DNA of 64,000 bases from Tillus elongatus. Lineage: Eukaryota > Arthropoda > Insecta > Coleoptera > Cleridae. A model generated the notes under the pieces. That model worked only from the letters and a program-made list of their open reading frames with translations, did not search any database and was not told the origin of the DNA. A program made the position numbers and the translations under genes. Shown here in pieces: positions 10,435-24,066 of the stretch; the stretch's first letter is position 1; each line of letters opens with the position of its first letter. The DNA lies in assembly GCA_964006375.1 (NCBI GenBank), contig OZ023270.1, positions 51,346,120 to 51,410,119 on the forward strand, in the 5' to 3' direction.

Positions 10435-11110
10435 AACGTGTGGAAATATCGGATCGGCGACAAAAATTTCAATATTTTTTTCCGATTAAACGTAACAAGT
10501 ATCAAAACATATAGAAAACATGATTTTGGACCGAAATTTTTTTTGTCTGTCGGTCTGACGGTCTGTCGGTCGGTCGGTCTATCGGTCTGCATGTCTGTCT
10601 GTTTGTAAACACGACAACTTTACAGTTAACACTCGACAAACGAACGGTTCAGATTGTTTTTGAGTAATATCGCTTTAAGGGGTTGGTGATTTGACGAAAA
10701 CATTTTTTCATTTAAACTCGAGTAATATAACGTTTTAGGGTTCATTTATTAGAAAACTTCTAATTTCATCAAACATCTGGTATACTGTGCTGAAATTAAA
10801 TTAGGGGTCCAATGTGTGGGGGTGGAAAATGGCTGACAAAAACGGCGTAAAAAGTTTCAAAACGTATAGAAAACTTGATTCTGGAACGAAATGTTTTTTT
10901 GTCTGTCGGCATGCACGTCTGCGCAATAACTTTCGAATGAATTGAAATATCATCTTCAAATTTAGTATTCGGTTAGTACCCGACTTTGAATTGTTTTTGG
11001 GTAAGATCGCTTCAAGGGGTAGGGGATAAATAAGGGGTGAGTTGGTGAAAATTGACATGTTTTCAATAAAACTCGAATAATATAACACTTCAAGAGTTTA
11101 TGGGTACAGG
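10435..11110. repeat. Two diverged direct copies of a repeat with ctgtctgtcgg core
   Basis: Two units (about 10435-10800 and 10845-11110) share, in order: aaaacatatagaaaac.tgatt.tgga.cgaaa, a T run with gtctgtcgg, aata.aacactcg/…, a gt.agat.tcgct..aaggggt segment, and aaactcgaataatataac. The first unit has an expanded ctgtcggtcggtcggtc array. It looks like an old interspersed repeat in tandem; no coding capacity was seen. Confidence 0.6.
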
Positions 11111-11481
11111 AATACAAATATTTTCTTTGTGGTCAAGTCATGGGCCCTATATTAATTCCATGAGAATGTCTTGCTGCCGAGAATAAATTATCGCAGCTAT
11201 GTGGAAGTTATGATTCAATTTGCAGCACTATTTGCATAAGCATTTGACTCCTATGTATTAAATTATTGCATTGTATTCAACGAAATAAGCAATAATCAAC
11301 AAAGCATAAATAAGAAAAATAAATAAATAAGATACAATATTTATAATAGATGGCACGTCAATAATTTTTAGATTTGATAATTGTCGATAACAACTTATCG
11401 AAACAAAATACATTATTCTGTGACAACATTAATGCGATACTAATAGAAAGTTATTTAGAAAAGATTTTTCTACATTAATAC
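11111..11481. other. AT-rich stretch, nothing recognised
   Basis: No frame, repeat or RNA was recognised between the diverged tandem repeat and the hammerhead-bearing repeat. Confidence 0.5.
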
Positions 11482-11507
11482 ATGTAAGACTCGATGCATT
11501 TTCGCAA

Positions 11508-11570
11508 CAAGTAGAACCGTAGACCGGTTTCGCTCTCATTAGAGCTCTTCAGTACGGTATACTAATTGTC
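11508..11570 (-). ncRNA. Type I hammerhead ribozyme motif, unit 1
   Basis: On the minus strand: CUGAAGA (11552-11546; position 7 of the core may be any base), stem II GCUCU-AAUG-AGAGC, then GAAAC, a stem III of CCG/CGG with loop GUCUA, and a stem I from CAAUUAG near 11570 with CUACUUG. All core bases visible are kept. Activity is inferred, not shown. Confidence 0.65.
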
Positions 11571-11817
11571 GCAAAAATGCACCAAAAATAATACGGCTAT
11601 CGTATAGCCAATCTTAAAATACTCAGTCAGTGGTGGACGTGCCGCCACTTAGTTGCGGTACCAAGTAGTATGCTGTCACGCCAGCTCCAAATAACACAAA
11701 GTGTTAAAAAAATAGAGACTGGATACAGCTAACTAACAATTTAGAAAATTGTCAGCCCTGGTCCATTTCTACCCCAATATAAGGACAAATTATGTAAGAC
11801 TCGATGCATTTTCGCAA

Positions 11818-11880
11818 CAATTAGAACCGTAGACCGGTTTAGCTCTCATTAAAGCTCTTCAGTACGGCATACTAATTGTA
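11818..11880 (-). ncRNA. Hammerhead motif, unit 2, core mutated
   Basis: Same arrangement as unit 1, but the core GAAA reads UAAA (the plus strand shows ggtttagctc), and stem II carries one change. Loss of G12 should kill cleavage. Confidence 0.55.
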
Positions 11881-11999
11881 GCAAAAATGCACCAAAAATA
11901 ATACGGCTATCGTATAGCCAGTCTTAAAATACTCAGTAAGTGGTGGACGTGCCGCCACCTAGTTGCGGAACCAAGTAGTTTTTGGTGCATTTTTGCTAC

Positions 12000-12062
12000 A
12001 ATTAGTATGCCGTACTGAAAAGCTCTAATGAGAGCGAAACCGGTCTACGGTTCTAATTGTTG
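12000..12062 (+). ncRNA. Hammerhead motif, inverted unit, core mutated
   Basis: Plus strand: stem I CAAUUAG…CUAAUUG pairs perfectly, stem II is GCUCU/AGAGC, and GAAAC and stem III CCG/CGG are intact. The first core box reads CUGAAAA instead of CUGANGA, so G8 is lost and activity is unlikely. Confidence 0.55.
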
Positions 12063-12337
12063 CGAAAATGCATCGAGTCTTACATACTTTGTCCCTATAT
12101 TGGGGTATAAATGGGCCAGGGCTGACAATTTTCTAAATTGTTAGTTAGCTGTATCCAGTCTCTATGTTTTTAACACGTTGTGTTATTTGGACCTGGCGTG
12201 ACAGCATACTACTTGGTTCCGCAACTAGGTGGCGGCACGTCCACCACTTACTGAATACATTAATACACTCATTAAATGCTTCATATAGTACTTGATTCAA
12301 AAATTGTATATTGATACAAAATATGGTATATTATTGC

Positions 12338-12461
12338 ATTTTTAGTGAATTATCATTAAGAAAATTCACTAATAGGGAGGTATCGATGGTAAGACTTTTG
12401 GAAAAAAAATTCAAATGAGCGCGAAATATGGCCTCTAGAACCCATATCCGGGGTCAGTTTC

Positions 12462-12548
<87 letters not shown>

Positions 12549-12640
12549 CCAACCGATAACTCAAAAAATACTTGACCGATTTCGACTAAATTTGGGAATC
12601 ACCTTGATTTTGTTAATGGATTGGATGAGTTCGTAGATGG
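12338..12640 (+). repeat. TA-bearing interspersed repeat, outer left arm
   Basis: It starts with a palindromic module (tttagtgaa…ttaagaaaattcactaa), then aatgagcgcgaaatatgg, acccatatccggggtcagtttc, a TA array at 12466-12540 and gataactcaaaaaatacttgaccg. The same modules in the same order occur at 22000-22292 (mirror), 22316-23290, 28360-28640, 48890-49060 and 61800-62035. A Helentron-derived (HINE-like) non-autonomous element is one possible class. Confidence 0.7.
12466..12540. repeat. (TA)n microsatellite
   Basis: About 75 bp of uninterrupted TA inside a TA-bearing repeat. Its mirror is at 22090-22167. Confidence 0.95.
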
Positions 12641-13908
12641 GCACCGTGTGTCTAATTTTTCTTAGAAAAAAATGTAAAGAAAATTTTTAAAACGCAATAT
12701 TTTTTGAAATATTGAAGTGATTCGAATGAAAATTTGCACATATATAGGAGACGTTACAATATAGCTCCTAACCAAATTTCAAATTAAATGACATACGAGG
12801 AAAGGAGTTATTCCAACATCCAAATTATAAATTAATAAACTGTCTCAGATATCAGTTCAAATTTCATAAAGCATTTTCCACTCTCAATGTTGATAAGTAT
12901 GGTTAGACTGTGAATGCGTCATTTGAGTAGATAATTCAAATCGACACAACAGTCAGCTGACAATTAAATATAAAGGAACCGGTTTGTCAGATTTAATAAA
13001 ATTTCATTTGAATCTTAAAATGTGAAACATATGGTCATAACACATATTTGTACTTATTGATGACAAATAAAAGTTCGTCAAAAAATTAATCCATCCAATA
13101 AATGTGGATTAATATTAATAAATGTTGATTTACCAATAATTTCTCATTCGATTTATCATAAATTCTAATTTACTCAATCTGACACCACTGCATGGTAGGC
13201 CAACTGTCATCGCGAAATGGGAACGGCAGGCGCCGTAACGTGAGAGGTAACACAACGTGTTATTTACATGTATTAAAACTGAAATGTTTTGTTATATTAC
13301 AGAATATACCAGATAGAAGTTTCACTTCAATGAAATGGTTTAAAACTATAAGCTCAGTACAAATTTCTGACGCTTCAGCGCCAGTAGCATTATAATCCAG
13401 AAAACTCTTCGACTTTAAATATCAATCTAACCTCAAAACATTGGAAGATTCGTTATTTCGTTATTATATTATTGTTTATGGTTTTATTTTGCAAAGCATC
13501 CTTACATGGAGTGTTAGCCACTAGCCACGTTTGTTGTTATAAAGCTCTTTATATTATATATCTACATATTATGTTGGAGTTGTTATTAAAAAGTGTTCGT
13601 ATGATTTGGTCCTAAAGTTTCAAACACAATTGCTGATCAAATGTAAGTAGCACGTGCTTATGGTTATTTGTGTTCTTCAATATTTTTAATAACCTGGCAA
13701 GTGAATCAAATACTAACCAATACTTATTGGTTCCAGGAATAGATATTCACAAAAATGATAAAAAGGAAAACTGTGGCATAGTGTGAACAAGGGTGCCAGG
13801 ATAAGATAAACAAATAGCATCGTTTTCCTTTAAAATCATCAGCAGGATTTTAGTGCATGGGTAAAAACTATAAATCATCAGATGCTTTTTAATTGGCCAT
13901 GCATTCAG
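12641..13908. other. Outer left arm of the palindrome, non-coding
   Basis: No reliable coding signal. It is mirrored at about 20703-21970 with visible divergence. A short open frame at 13192-13395 exists in both arms but differs by indels and has no recognisable motif. Confidence 0.5.
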
Positions 13909-14020
13909 GTGCACGATTGTTATTATGTTTGCGATTGCGATTTTCTTGAGGAAGATCAGCGACCAGGGACCCGAAGAGGCTTAAAAAGAACTGCGATTTC
14001 TGTATTGTGCATTTCTTCTG
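13909..14020 (+). pseudogene. THAP transposon gene exon A (C-terminal half of THAP domain)
   Basis: The exon is bounded by an acceptor (gcattcag) and a GTAAGT donor. The frame that continues into exon B reads HDCYYVCDCDFLEEDQRP, then GTRRGLKRTAIS. This matches the end of THAP zinc-finger DNA-binding domains, where C-x-x-HF is followed by an acidic stretch and then LKxTAVP. The canonical His of C-x-x-H reads Asp here. THAP domains at the N-terminus are typical of P-element-like transposases. An identical inverted copy is at 20591-20702. Confidence 0.55.
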
Positions 14021-14950
14021 GTAAGTTGATATTTGAAGTTTGAAAATTAATATTTTAAATATTCAAATTTTATAACGTTAAGATATTGTCTTAAAATTTC
14101 GTAAGGTTAAAATGTTGCCTATCTCGTCAATTATAGTTTGTGTGATAATAATGCAACAGTTGAAATTATGTTTTCAATGTATACTCTGTTTATTATAACT
14201 ATATATTTCAACTAAATTCAGGATTTTCTTTATTCTTGTAATTCATTACACATAATTCTATACAGACATAGGCTTGCTTAGCGTGTATTACATCAGCATA
14301 TACTTACTTTAAATTTAAATTTTGTGTGGGGGCACTGCCTGTGATTCACACATATTTTTTTATGGCACAGAAAAGAATTTAACGGTTTTCCAGTTAAAAA
14401 AATTTAATAACAATCATCTTTAATTCCCCAAACACCTATTAAAAGTGTTTTCCAAACTGTGCCTGGCAAATAAATACTTTTTTCATTTTATTCATTACGA
14501 TAGGTGTGTAAAGTAAACTTTAATCTACTTAATTTGGTGATTAAAATGTATTGATTTTACTAGTTTTCTATATGCTCTATTTTGTAGTGTAATGTTAGTT
14601 TTCAAAAACATTAATGTTGAAAATACATCTTCAATTTGGTTGCTGAGGAACGGGGACTTAACATCAACTTTATATTAACGTGATTATAACAGAATATGGC
14701 CTAAACTCAGGTGTACCTACCTTAATAAAGTTAAACAATGTGGTATATTTCGTTTTTACTAACGTTTCAATGATAAAAGCAATTAAAACGTTTCGATTTG
14801 CAACAAAAACGTATATTTTTGCACCTGAGATTATGGCTGTTGTTTGGTTTACATATTTGATGCAGATAGGCGGTGTTGTGAGGTCCAGAAGGTTGGTCGG
14901 AAGGATTGTGTGTAAAAAGCATTTTAGATCTTTTATTTCGTTAAAACGAT
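14021..14950. other. Intron-like non-coding stretch of the left arm
   Basis: AT-rich. Frames at 14670-14981 occur identically in the mirror arm (19630-19941) but have no recognisable domain, and their identity reflects the palindrome rather than selection. Confidence 0.5.
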
Positions 14951-14996
14951 AAGTACACTTTGAGAAAACCCAAATCACCACAACACTTATTTCAAA

Positions 14997-15038
14997 GACC
15001 TTACGATCGTTTCGTTGGCAAAGTCAACATCTTCAGAG
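14997..15038 (-). ncRNA. Hammerhead-like motif in Penelope terminus
   Basis: Minus strand: CUGAAGA, one extra base, stem II GUUGAC/GUCAAC-like hairpin with a short loop (one changed base here), then GAAACGAUCGUAAGGUC. The palindromic ACGAUCGU can form only a very short stem III, as in minimal Penelope hammerheads that act best as dimers. Activity not shown. Confidence 0.45.
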
Positions 15039-15060
15039 GATGAGAATAGAATTTATCTTC

Positions 15061-15102
15061 CTCTGAAGATGTTGACTTTGTCAACGAAACGATCGTAAGG
15101 TC
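15061..15102 (+). ncRNA. Hammerhead-like motif in Penelope terminus
   Basis: Plus strand: CUGAAGA, one extra base, perfect stem II GUUGAC-UUU-GUCAAC, GAAAC, then the palindrome ACGAUCGU. It is paired head-to-head with the minus-strand motif at 14997-15038. Confidence 0.45.
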
Positions 15103-15473
15103 TTTGAAATAAGTGTTGTGGTGATTTGGGTTTTCTCAAAGTGTACTTATTAGTGCTCATCACGGGATTAAATATTAAATGTGTCAACGCTACTAAAAAT
15201 TGACAGTTCAAAACGTGCGAATCGTGTGTATTTGAGGACTTAATTTCGCAATTAACCTGTTATTCATGGATTTTCCGTAATTTTTTTCAGATTGTTACTC
15301 TACGTTAAATACGCTTACTTGTGGTGTGTGCCGTTTTGGTAGTTTCCGATTGATGTTAAGTCGACCGTCCCCGGTTGCTGCCTCACTGTATTTTGTCACT
15401 TAATAATAATTACTTTCATTTGCAACATTTTCACCGGATTCATATAAATTTTTTCTGTTTTCAAAACAAGTAG

Positions 15474-15562
15474 GAACAGAAGCTGGTAGTCCTACTCAAG
15501 CTTCAAGAGACATATTTCTGCTGAGCACTCCCAGGAGCAGTGGAAAAATAAGCCTGGCAAAG
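15474..15562 (+). pseudogene. THAP transposon gene exon B
   Basis: Acceptor …acaagtag and donor GTAAGT. It is open in the phase that continues exon A: exon A ends with one base of a codon, and this exon starts with two. It reads TEAGSPTQASRDIFLLSTPR, then SSGKISLAK, and ends at a codon boundary. It was not recognised as a domain; a linker between THAP domain and coiled coil is plausible. The inverted copy is at 19049-19137. Confidence 0.5.
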
Positions 15563-16140
15563 GTAAGTTATGGTGATATGTAACATATAAAACACAATAT
15601 GTTTTTAAATAATGGAATATACAAATGTCTTTAGATGTATAAAAATTGTAGCATTCTTTAAGTGAAGAAAAATAGTGCTTTTATTGTCACTTGATGAAGT
15701 TAAACATTTTGAAAAGGCTTATTTGAATTTATTCAATTTGTAATGGTGACATCACCTTATCACAGCAATCACTGTATACTGAATAAAAGTTTGACATGTG
15801 TTTTAAAATTGATTGAAATAACCTCGAGATATTTTTTGCCTTGCCCACATTAAAAATAAAAATTCTGGACCCAGCAAGTGCGTTATGGTAGTGAATTTTC
15901 ATAAAACTATTTTTTAATAGCAATAATGTGTTTTTTTTTTAGGAAAGCAAGCATCACATTTGGTTACCAGTATAACCTATATAGTAAAAACAATGAGCCA
16001 TGTTTCATCAAAATAACTTTATTGTTTGAAAATGTGCAAAAATTTCCGAAAGTAAACTTAAAGTGTTCCCGAAAAAACTCGTTTCTTGGTCAACCTTATA
16101 GGTTAATAGCAAATTGAGCTATTCAAATATTAAGCATTTG
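15563..16140. repeat. Intron-like stretch with a TA-repeat-family terminal piece
   Basis: No coding signal. From about 15868 it holds the hairpin-type terminal module (cagcaagtgcgttatggtagtgaattttcat) followed by the block with taacctatatagtaaaaacaatg and aaagtgttcccgaaaaaa, which recurs at 43250-43470 and 29590-29760. Confidence 0.6.
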
Positions 16141-18475
<2,335 letters not shown>

Positions 18476-19048
18476 TGCTTAATATTTGAATAGCTCAATT
18501 TGCTATTAACCTATAAGGTTGACCAAGAAACGAGTTTTTTCGGGAACACTTTAAGTTTACTTTCGGAAATTTTTGCACATTTTCAAACAATAAAGTTATT
18601 TTGATGAAACATGGCACATTGTTTTTACTATATAGGTTATACTGGTAACCAAATGTGATGCTTGCTTTCCTAAAAAAAAACACATTATTGCTATTAAAAA
18701 ATAGTTTTATGAAAATTCACTACCATAACGCACTTGCTGGGTCCAGAATTTTTATTTTTAATGTGGGCAAGGCAAAAAATATCTCGAGGTTATTTCAATC
18801 AATTTTAAAACGCATGTCAAACTTTTATTCAGTATACAGTGATTGCTGTGATAAGGTGATGTCACCATTACAAATTGAATAAATTCAAATAAGCCTTTTC
18901 AAAATGTTTAACTTCATCAAATGACAATAAAAGCACTATTTTTCTTCACTTAAAGAATGCTACAATTTTTATACATCTAAAGACATTTGTATATTCCATT
19001 ATTTAAAAACATATTGTGTTTTATATGTTACATATCACCATAACTTAC
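18476..19048. repeat. Right arm mirror of 15563-16140
   Basis: Reverse complement of the left-arm stretch with only scattered substitutions; the hairpin module is at about 18705-18745. Confidence 0.8.
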
Positions 19049-19137
19049 CTTTGCCAGGCTTATTTTTCCACTGCTCCTGGGAGTGCTCAGCAGAAATATG
19101 TCTCTTGAAGCTTGAGTAGGACTACCAGCTTCTGTTC
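19049..19137 (-). pseudogene. THAP exon B, inverted copy
   Basis: Mirror of 15474-15562 with the same acceptor, donor and reading. It is separated from any exon C in its own orientation, so this copy cannot make a complete transcript within the window. Confidence 0.5.
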
Positions 19138-19454
19138 CTACTTGTTTTGAAAACAGAAAAAATTTATATGAATCCGGTGAAAATGTTGCAAATGAAAGTA
19201 ATTATTATTATGTGACAAAATACAGTGAGGCAGCAACCGGGGACGGTCGACTTAACATCAATCGGAAACTACCAAAACGGCACACACCACAAGTAAGCGT
19301 ATTTAACGTAGAGTAACAATCTGAAAAAAATTACGGAAAATCCATGAATAACAGGTTAATTGCGAAATTAAGTCCTCAAATACACACGATTCGCACGTTT
19401 TGAACTGTCAATTTTTAGTAGCGTTGACACATTTAATATTTAATCCCGTGATGA

Positions 19455-19661
19455 GCACTAATAAGTACACTTTGAGAAAACCCAAATCACCACAACACTT
19501 ATTTCAAAGACCTTACGATCGTTTCGTTGACAAAGTCAACATCTTCAGAGGAAGATAAATTCTATTCTCATCCTCTGAAGATGTTGACTTTGCCAACGAA
19601 ACGATCGTAAGGTCTTTGAAATAAGTGTTGTGGTGATTTGGGTTTTCTCAAAGTGTACTTA
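19455..19661. repeat. Head-to-head Penelope-type termini, right arm
   Basis: Mirror of 14951-15158. Hammerhead-like motifs at 19509-19550 (minus) and 19572-19613 (plus), with CUGAAGA, hairpin and GAAAC kept; one stem II base differs between them. Confidence 0.7.
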
Positions 19662-20590
19662 TCGTTTTAACGAAATAAAAGATCTAAAATGCTTTTTACA
19701 CACAATCCTTCCGACCAACCTTCTGGACCTCACAACACCGCCTATCTGCATCAAATATGTAAACCAAACAACAGCCATAATCTCAGGTGCAAAAATATAC
19801 GTTTTTGTTGCAAATCGAAACGTTTTAATTGCTTTTATCATTGAAACGTTAGTAAAAACGAAATATACCACATTGTTTAACTTTATTAAGGTAGGTACAC
19901 CTGAGTTTAGGCCATATTCTGTTATAATCACGTTAATATAAAGTTGATGTTAAGTCCCCGTTCCTCAGCAACCAAATTGAAGATGTATTTTCAACATTAA
20001 TGTTTTTGAAAACTAACATTACACTACAAAATAGAGCATATAGAAAACTAGTAAAATCAATACATTTTAATCACCAAATTAAGTAGATTAAAGTTTACTT
20101 TACACACCTATCGTAATGAATAAAATGAAAAAAGTATTTATTTGCCAGGCACAGTTTGGAAAACACTTTTAATAGGTGTTTGGGGAATTAAAGATGATTG
20201 TTATTAAATTTTTTTAACTGGAAAACCGTTAAATTCTTTTCTGTGCCATAAAAAAATATGTGTGAATCACAGGCAGTGCCCCCACACAAAATTTAAATTT
20301 AAAGTAAGTATATGCTGATGTAATACACGCTAAGCAAGCCTATGTCTGTATAGAATTATGTGTAATGAATTACAAGAATAAAGAAAATCCTGAATTTAGT
20401 TGAAATATATAGTTATAATAAACAGAGTATACATTGAAAACATAATTTCAACTGTTGCATTATTATCACACAAACTATAATTGACGAGATAGGCAACATT
20501 TTAACCTTACGAAATTTTAAGACAATATCTTAACGTTATAAAATTTGAATATTTAAAATATTAATTTTCAAACTTCAAATATCAACTTAC
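19662..20590. other. Right arm mirror of 14021-14950, non-coding
   Basis: Same content as the left arm. The open frames here are identical to those of the left arm and carry no recognisable domain. Confidence 0.5.
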
Positions 20591-20702
20591 CAGAAGAAAT
20601 GCACAATACAGAAATCGCAGTTCTTTTTAAGCCTCTTCGGGTCCCTGGTCGCTGATCTTCCTCAAGAAAATCGCAATCGCAAACATAATAACAATCGTGC
20701 AC
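20591..20702 (-). pseudogene. THAP exon A, inverted copy
   Basis: Exact mirror of 13909-14020 with the same splice signals. It lies just inside the point where arm identity falls. Confidence 0.55.
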
Positions 20703-21990
20703 CTGAATGCATGGCCAATTAAAAAGCATCTGATGATTTATAGTTTTTACCCATGCACTAAAATCCTGCTGATGATTTTAAAGGAAAACGATGCTATTTG
20801 CTTATCTTATCCTGGCACCCTTGTTCACACTATGCCATAGTTTTCCTTGTTATTATTTTTGTGAATTCCTGGAACCAATAAGTATAAGTTAGTATTTGAT
20901 TCACTTGGCAGGTTATTAAAAATATTCAAGAACACAAATAACCATAAGCACGTGCTATTTACCTTTGATCAACAATTGTGTTAGAAACTTTAGGACCAAA
21001 TCAAAAGAACACTTTTTAATAACAACTCTAACATAATATGTAGAGATATAATAATAAAGAGCTTTATAACAACAAACGTGACTAGTGGCTAACACTCCAT
21101 GTAAGAACGCTTTGCAAAATAAAACCATAAACAATAATATAATAACGAAATAACGAATCTTCCAATGTTTTGAGGTTAGATTGATATTTAAAATTAAAGA
21201 GTTTTTTGGATTATAATGCTACTGGCTCTGAAGCGTCGGAAATTAGTACTGAGCTTATAGTTTTAAACCATTTCATTGAAGTGAAACTTCTGTTTGGTAT
21301 ATTCTGTAATATAACAAAACATTTCAGTTTTAATAAATGTAAATAACACGTTGTGTTGTCTCTCACGTTACGGCGTCGGGGCCTGCCGTTCCCGTTTCGC
21401 GATGACAGTTGGCCTACCATGCAGCGGTGTCAGATTGAGTAAATTAGAATTTATGATAAATCGAATGAGACATCATTGGTAAATCAACATTTATTAATAT
21501 TAAGCCACATTTATTGGATGGATTAATTTTTTGACGAACTTTTATTTGTCATCAATAAGTACAAATATGTGTTATGACCATATCTTTTAAATTTTAAGAT
21601 TCAAATGAAACTTTATTAAATCTGACAACCAGGCTCCTTTATATTTAATTGTCAGGTGACTGTTGCGTCGATTCGAATTATCTACTCAAAATGACGCATT
21701 CACAATTTAACCATCTTTATCAACATTGAACGTGGGAAATGCTTTATAAAATTTGAACTGATGTTTTAGACTGTTTATTCATTTATAATTTGGATTTTCG
21801 AATAACTCCTTTCCTCGTATGTCATTTAATTTTAATGAAATTTGGTAAGCAGCTATATTGTACTGTCTCCTATATATGTGCAAATTTTAATTCGAATCAC
21901 TTTAATATTTCAAAAAATATTGAGTTTGAAAAATTTTCTTTACATTTTTTTCTGAGAAAAATTAGACGGACGGGACCCATCTACGAGCTC
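20703..21990. other. Outer right arm, diverged from the left arm, non-coding
   Basis: Counterpart of 12600-13908, with many substitutions and small indels relative to it (for example an extra 6 bp near 21375). No coding signal. Confidence 0.6.
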
Positions 21991-22076
21991 GTCTAAGTTA
22001 TTAACAAAATCAAGGTAATTCCCAAATTTGGTCGAAATCGGTCAAGTATTTTTTGAGTTATCGGTTGGATACATAC

Positions 22077-22089
<13 letters not shown>

Positions 22090-22167
<78 letters not shown>
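22090..22167. repeat. (TA)n microsatellite
   Basis: About 75 bp of TA, mirror of 12466-12540, with a short CATA run on its left. Confidence 0.95.
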
Positions 22168-22170
<3 letters not shown>

Positions 22171-22289
22171 ATTGAAACTGACCTCGGATATGGGTTCTAG
22201 AGGCCCTAGTTCGCGCTCATTTGAATTTTTTTCCAAAAGTCTTATCGATACCTCTCTATTAGTGAATTTTCTTAATGATAGTCACTAAA

Positions 22290-23063
22290 AATATATATAT
22301 ATATATATATATATAAACATATAAAGTCTGAAACTGACCTCGGATTTGGGTTCCGGGGGTCCTAAATAGCGCTCATTTGAAGAAATTTTTTCAAAATTCA
22401 AAAGTCGGGATCTCCTCATTAGTGATTTTTTTTAAGAAAATTCACTACAAGCCTGGACGCAGCAAGTGCGTTATGGTAGTGAATTTTCATAGAAATGATC
22501 TGTCACACTATATTTTATTATAACTTTTTTTCTTGTAACATAGAAATCTAAATTTTGATGTATAGTTTACTTTTTATATCGTAAACTCACCTACTAAATT
22601 TGGTTATCATACATTCTTAATTTTTTAAGATAAAAATTTTTTTCAAATGAAAACTTAAAATTTTTCCGGAAAACCTCGTCCTAATTTTTTCGATTAACGA
22701 ACTTATCAAATCCATTTACAAAGGGAAGGTACATGCCAAATTTTATCAAAATCTGCCCATTATTCTTTGAGATAAAAATTTTTTTCGAATAAAAACTAAA
22801 ATTTTCCCGGAAAACCTCGTTCGATTTTCCTGACTAACAAACTTGTCAAAGCCATTTACAAAGGGAAGGTACATGCCAAATTTTATTAAAATCGGCCCAT
22901 TATTTTTTGAGATAAGAATTTTTTTCGAATAGAAACTCAAAATTTTCCCGGAAAACCTCGTCCGATTTTCCTGACTAACTAACTTATCCAAGCCATTGAC
23001 AAAAGACAGGTACATGCCAATTTTTATCAAAATCGGCCTATTATTTTTTGAGTTATCGGTGTG

Positions 23064-23155
<92 letters not shown>

Positions 23156-23310
23156 TGAAACTGACCTCGGATATGGGTTCTAGAGGTCCTAGTTCGCGCT
23201 CATTTGCAAAAAATTTTTCAAAATTCAAAAGTTGGGATCTCCCCATTAGTGAATTTTTTCTACGAAAATTCACTAATAAGTTGTTTACCTTGATTTGTTG
23301 ACCAAATTGC
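22290..23310. repeat. TA-bearing interspersed repeats, two partial copies
   Basis: A short TA array (22291-22316) leads into the ctgacctcggatttgggttcc / gcgctcatttga module and palindrome. A hairpin module (ctggacgcagcaagtgcgttatgg, 22453) follows. Then come three tandem blocks of about 130 bp containing gaaaacctcgtc…tttcctgactaac…aagggaaggtacatgcc (about 22640-23045), a TA array at 23067-23152 and the same outer module again. The tandem blocks expand one internal segment of the family. Confidence 0.75.
23067..23152. repeat. (TA)n microsatellite
   Basis: About 85 bp of TA between caccgataactc-type and ctgacctcggatatggg-type flanks, the standard position in this repeat family. Confidence 0.95.
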
Positions 23311-23983
23311 AAGTTATGACTTATTGTTAAAATGTCATATTTTTAGTCTTTGCCAAATTCTAGCAATTAGCAATGATGGTATGTGCATAAATGGTAAACA
23401 TTCTTTTTTAAATTTAATTGCTAAATTCCTAATGATGAGGTAACAACTTTCATACTTGTAAATGTTTGTAAAATGAACTCAAATCAGGCCATCTAAAACC
23501 CCTCAAGTCCATTTTAATTCTATATGTTTATATGTCGTGTATCAAAAAGTGAGTTTTCTGATTTTAATCAAATGGATTAACTATTCATTAATTTGGGTAA
23601 CTTTAGGGTAATCAGCCTAAATGGATTAGTTTTTCCATGAGACCTCAAGCTTTGATTTTACAAACATTTAAATTTTCTAATATATTTTCATGACATTTTG
23701 TATGAAAATTAGCAGTTCTCTATGTGCGACTTGTTTTAAAATGTTTTAAAAATATACTAACGCTCTTTAAGATTTTTATATTTATATCGTAAATACAGTC
23801 AATCCTCAAATACAGTATGCTGATATTCAGCATTTAACTAATGTGTAAATGCAACCCTGACGTAGTTTCTTCTAATCAAATTAGTAACTCCAAGTTTTGT
23901 TTTTAATTTTAAGCCATTTAATTTATAATTATGTTTTCTTATTAAATATTTTTACCTTGTAATAATAATTGTTGCTTTTCCAG
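23311..23983. other. AT-rich intron-like stretch
   Basis: No coding signal or repeat recognised. It ends in a polypyrimidine-rich acceptor (gttgcttttccag) in front of THAP exon C. Confidence 0.5.
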
Positions 23984-24066
23984 GTTAAAAAAATGTACAC
24001 AAGAAAATTCTGCATCAAGTTAGTGTGTCAAGGCAAGCTCAACTAACACCAAAAGTGAAACAACTA
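23984..24066 (+). pseudogene. THAP transposon gene exon C, 5' part, split by a mariner
   Basis: After the acceptor ttgcttttccag the text reads in one frame KILHQVSVSRQAQLTPKVKQL and stops at a TA where the mariner 24067-26976 sits. Reading resumes at 26977. The phase from exon B needs a one-base slip in a run of seven A just after the acceptor. Confidence 0.45.

Larger units (their letters stand above)
11482..12253. repeat. Retrozyme-like 310 bp tandem repeat with an inverted third unit
   Basis: The motif atgtaagactcgatgcattttcgcaacaa starts at 11482 and again at 11792, giving a 310 bp period. Unit 1 is complete, unit 2 is cut near 11975, and the sequence then continues with an inverted unit to about 12253. 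Each unit carries a hammerhead ribozyme motif. There is no coding sequence. A short non-coding tandem unit with a type I hammerhead is what is described for animal retrozymes, which yield small circular RNAs. A diverged pair with the same 310 bp period lies at 27535-28010. Confidence 0.75.
14951..15158. repeat. Head-to-head pair of Penelope-type terminal repeats, left arm
   Basis: The sequence aagtacactttgagaaaacccaaatcaccacaacac…gatcgtttcgttg is followed, after about 20 bp, by its reverse complement. It matches the ends of the Penelope-like copies at 44692-44790 and 48410-48500. Mirrored at 19455-19661 in the right arm. Confidence 0.75.

Noticed and set aside
10540..10610. CRISPR-like or telomere-like array in ctgtctgtcggtcgg
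   Set aside because: A short imperfect microsatellite inside a diverged interspersed repeat, without unique spacers.
14670..14981. Conserved 103- and 90-residue proteins present twice (14670-14981 and 19630-19941)
   Set aside because: The identity comes from the palindrome arms, and overlapping frames on both strands are equally conserved; no domain was recognised.
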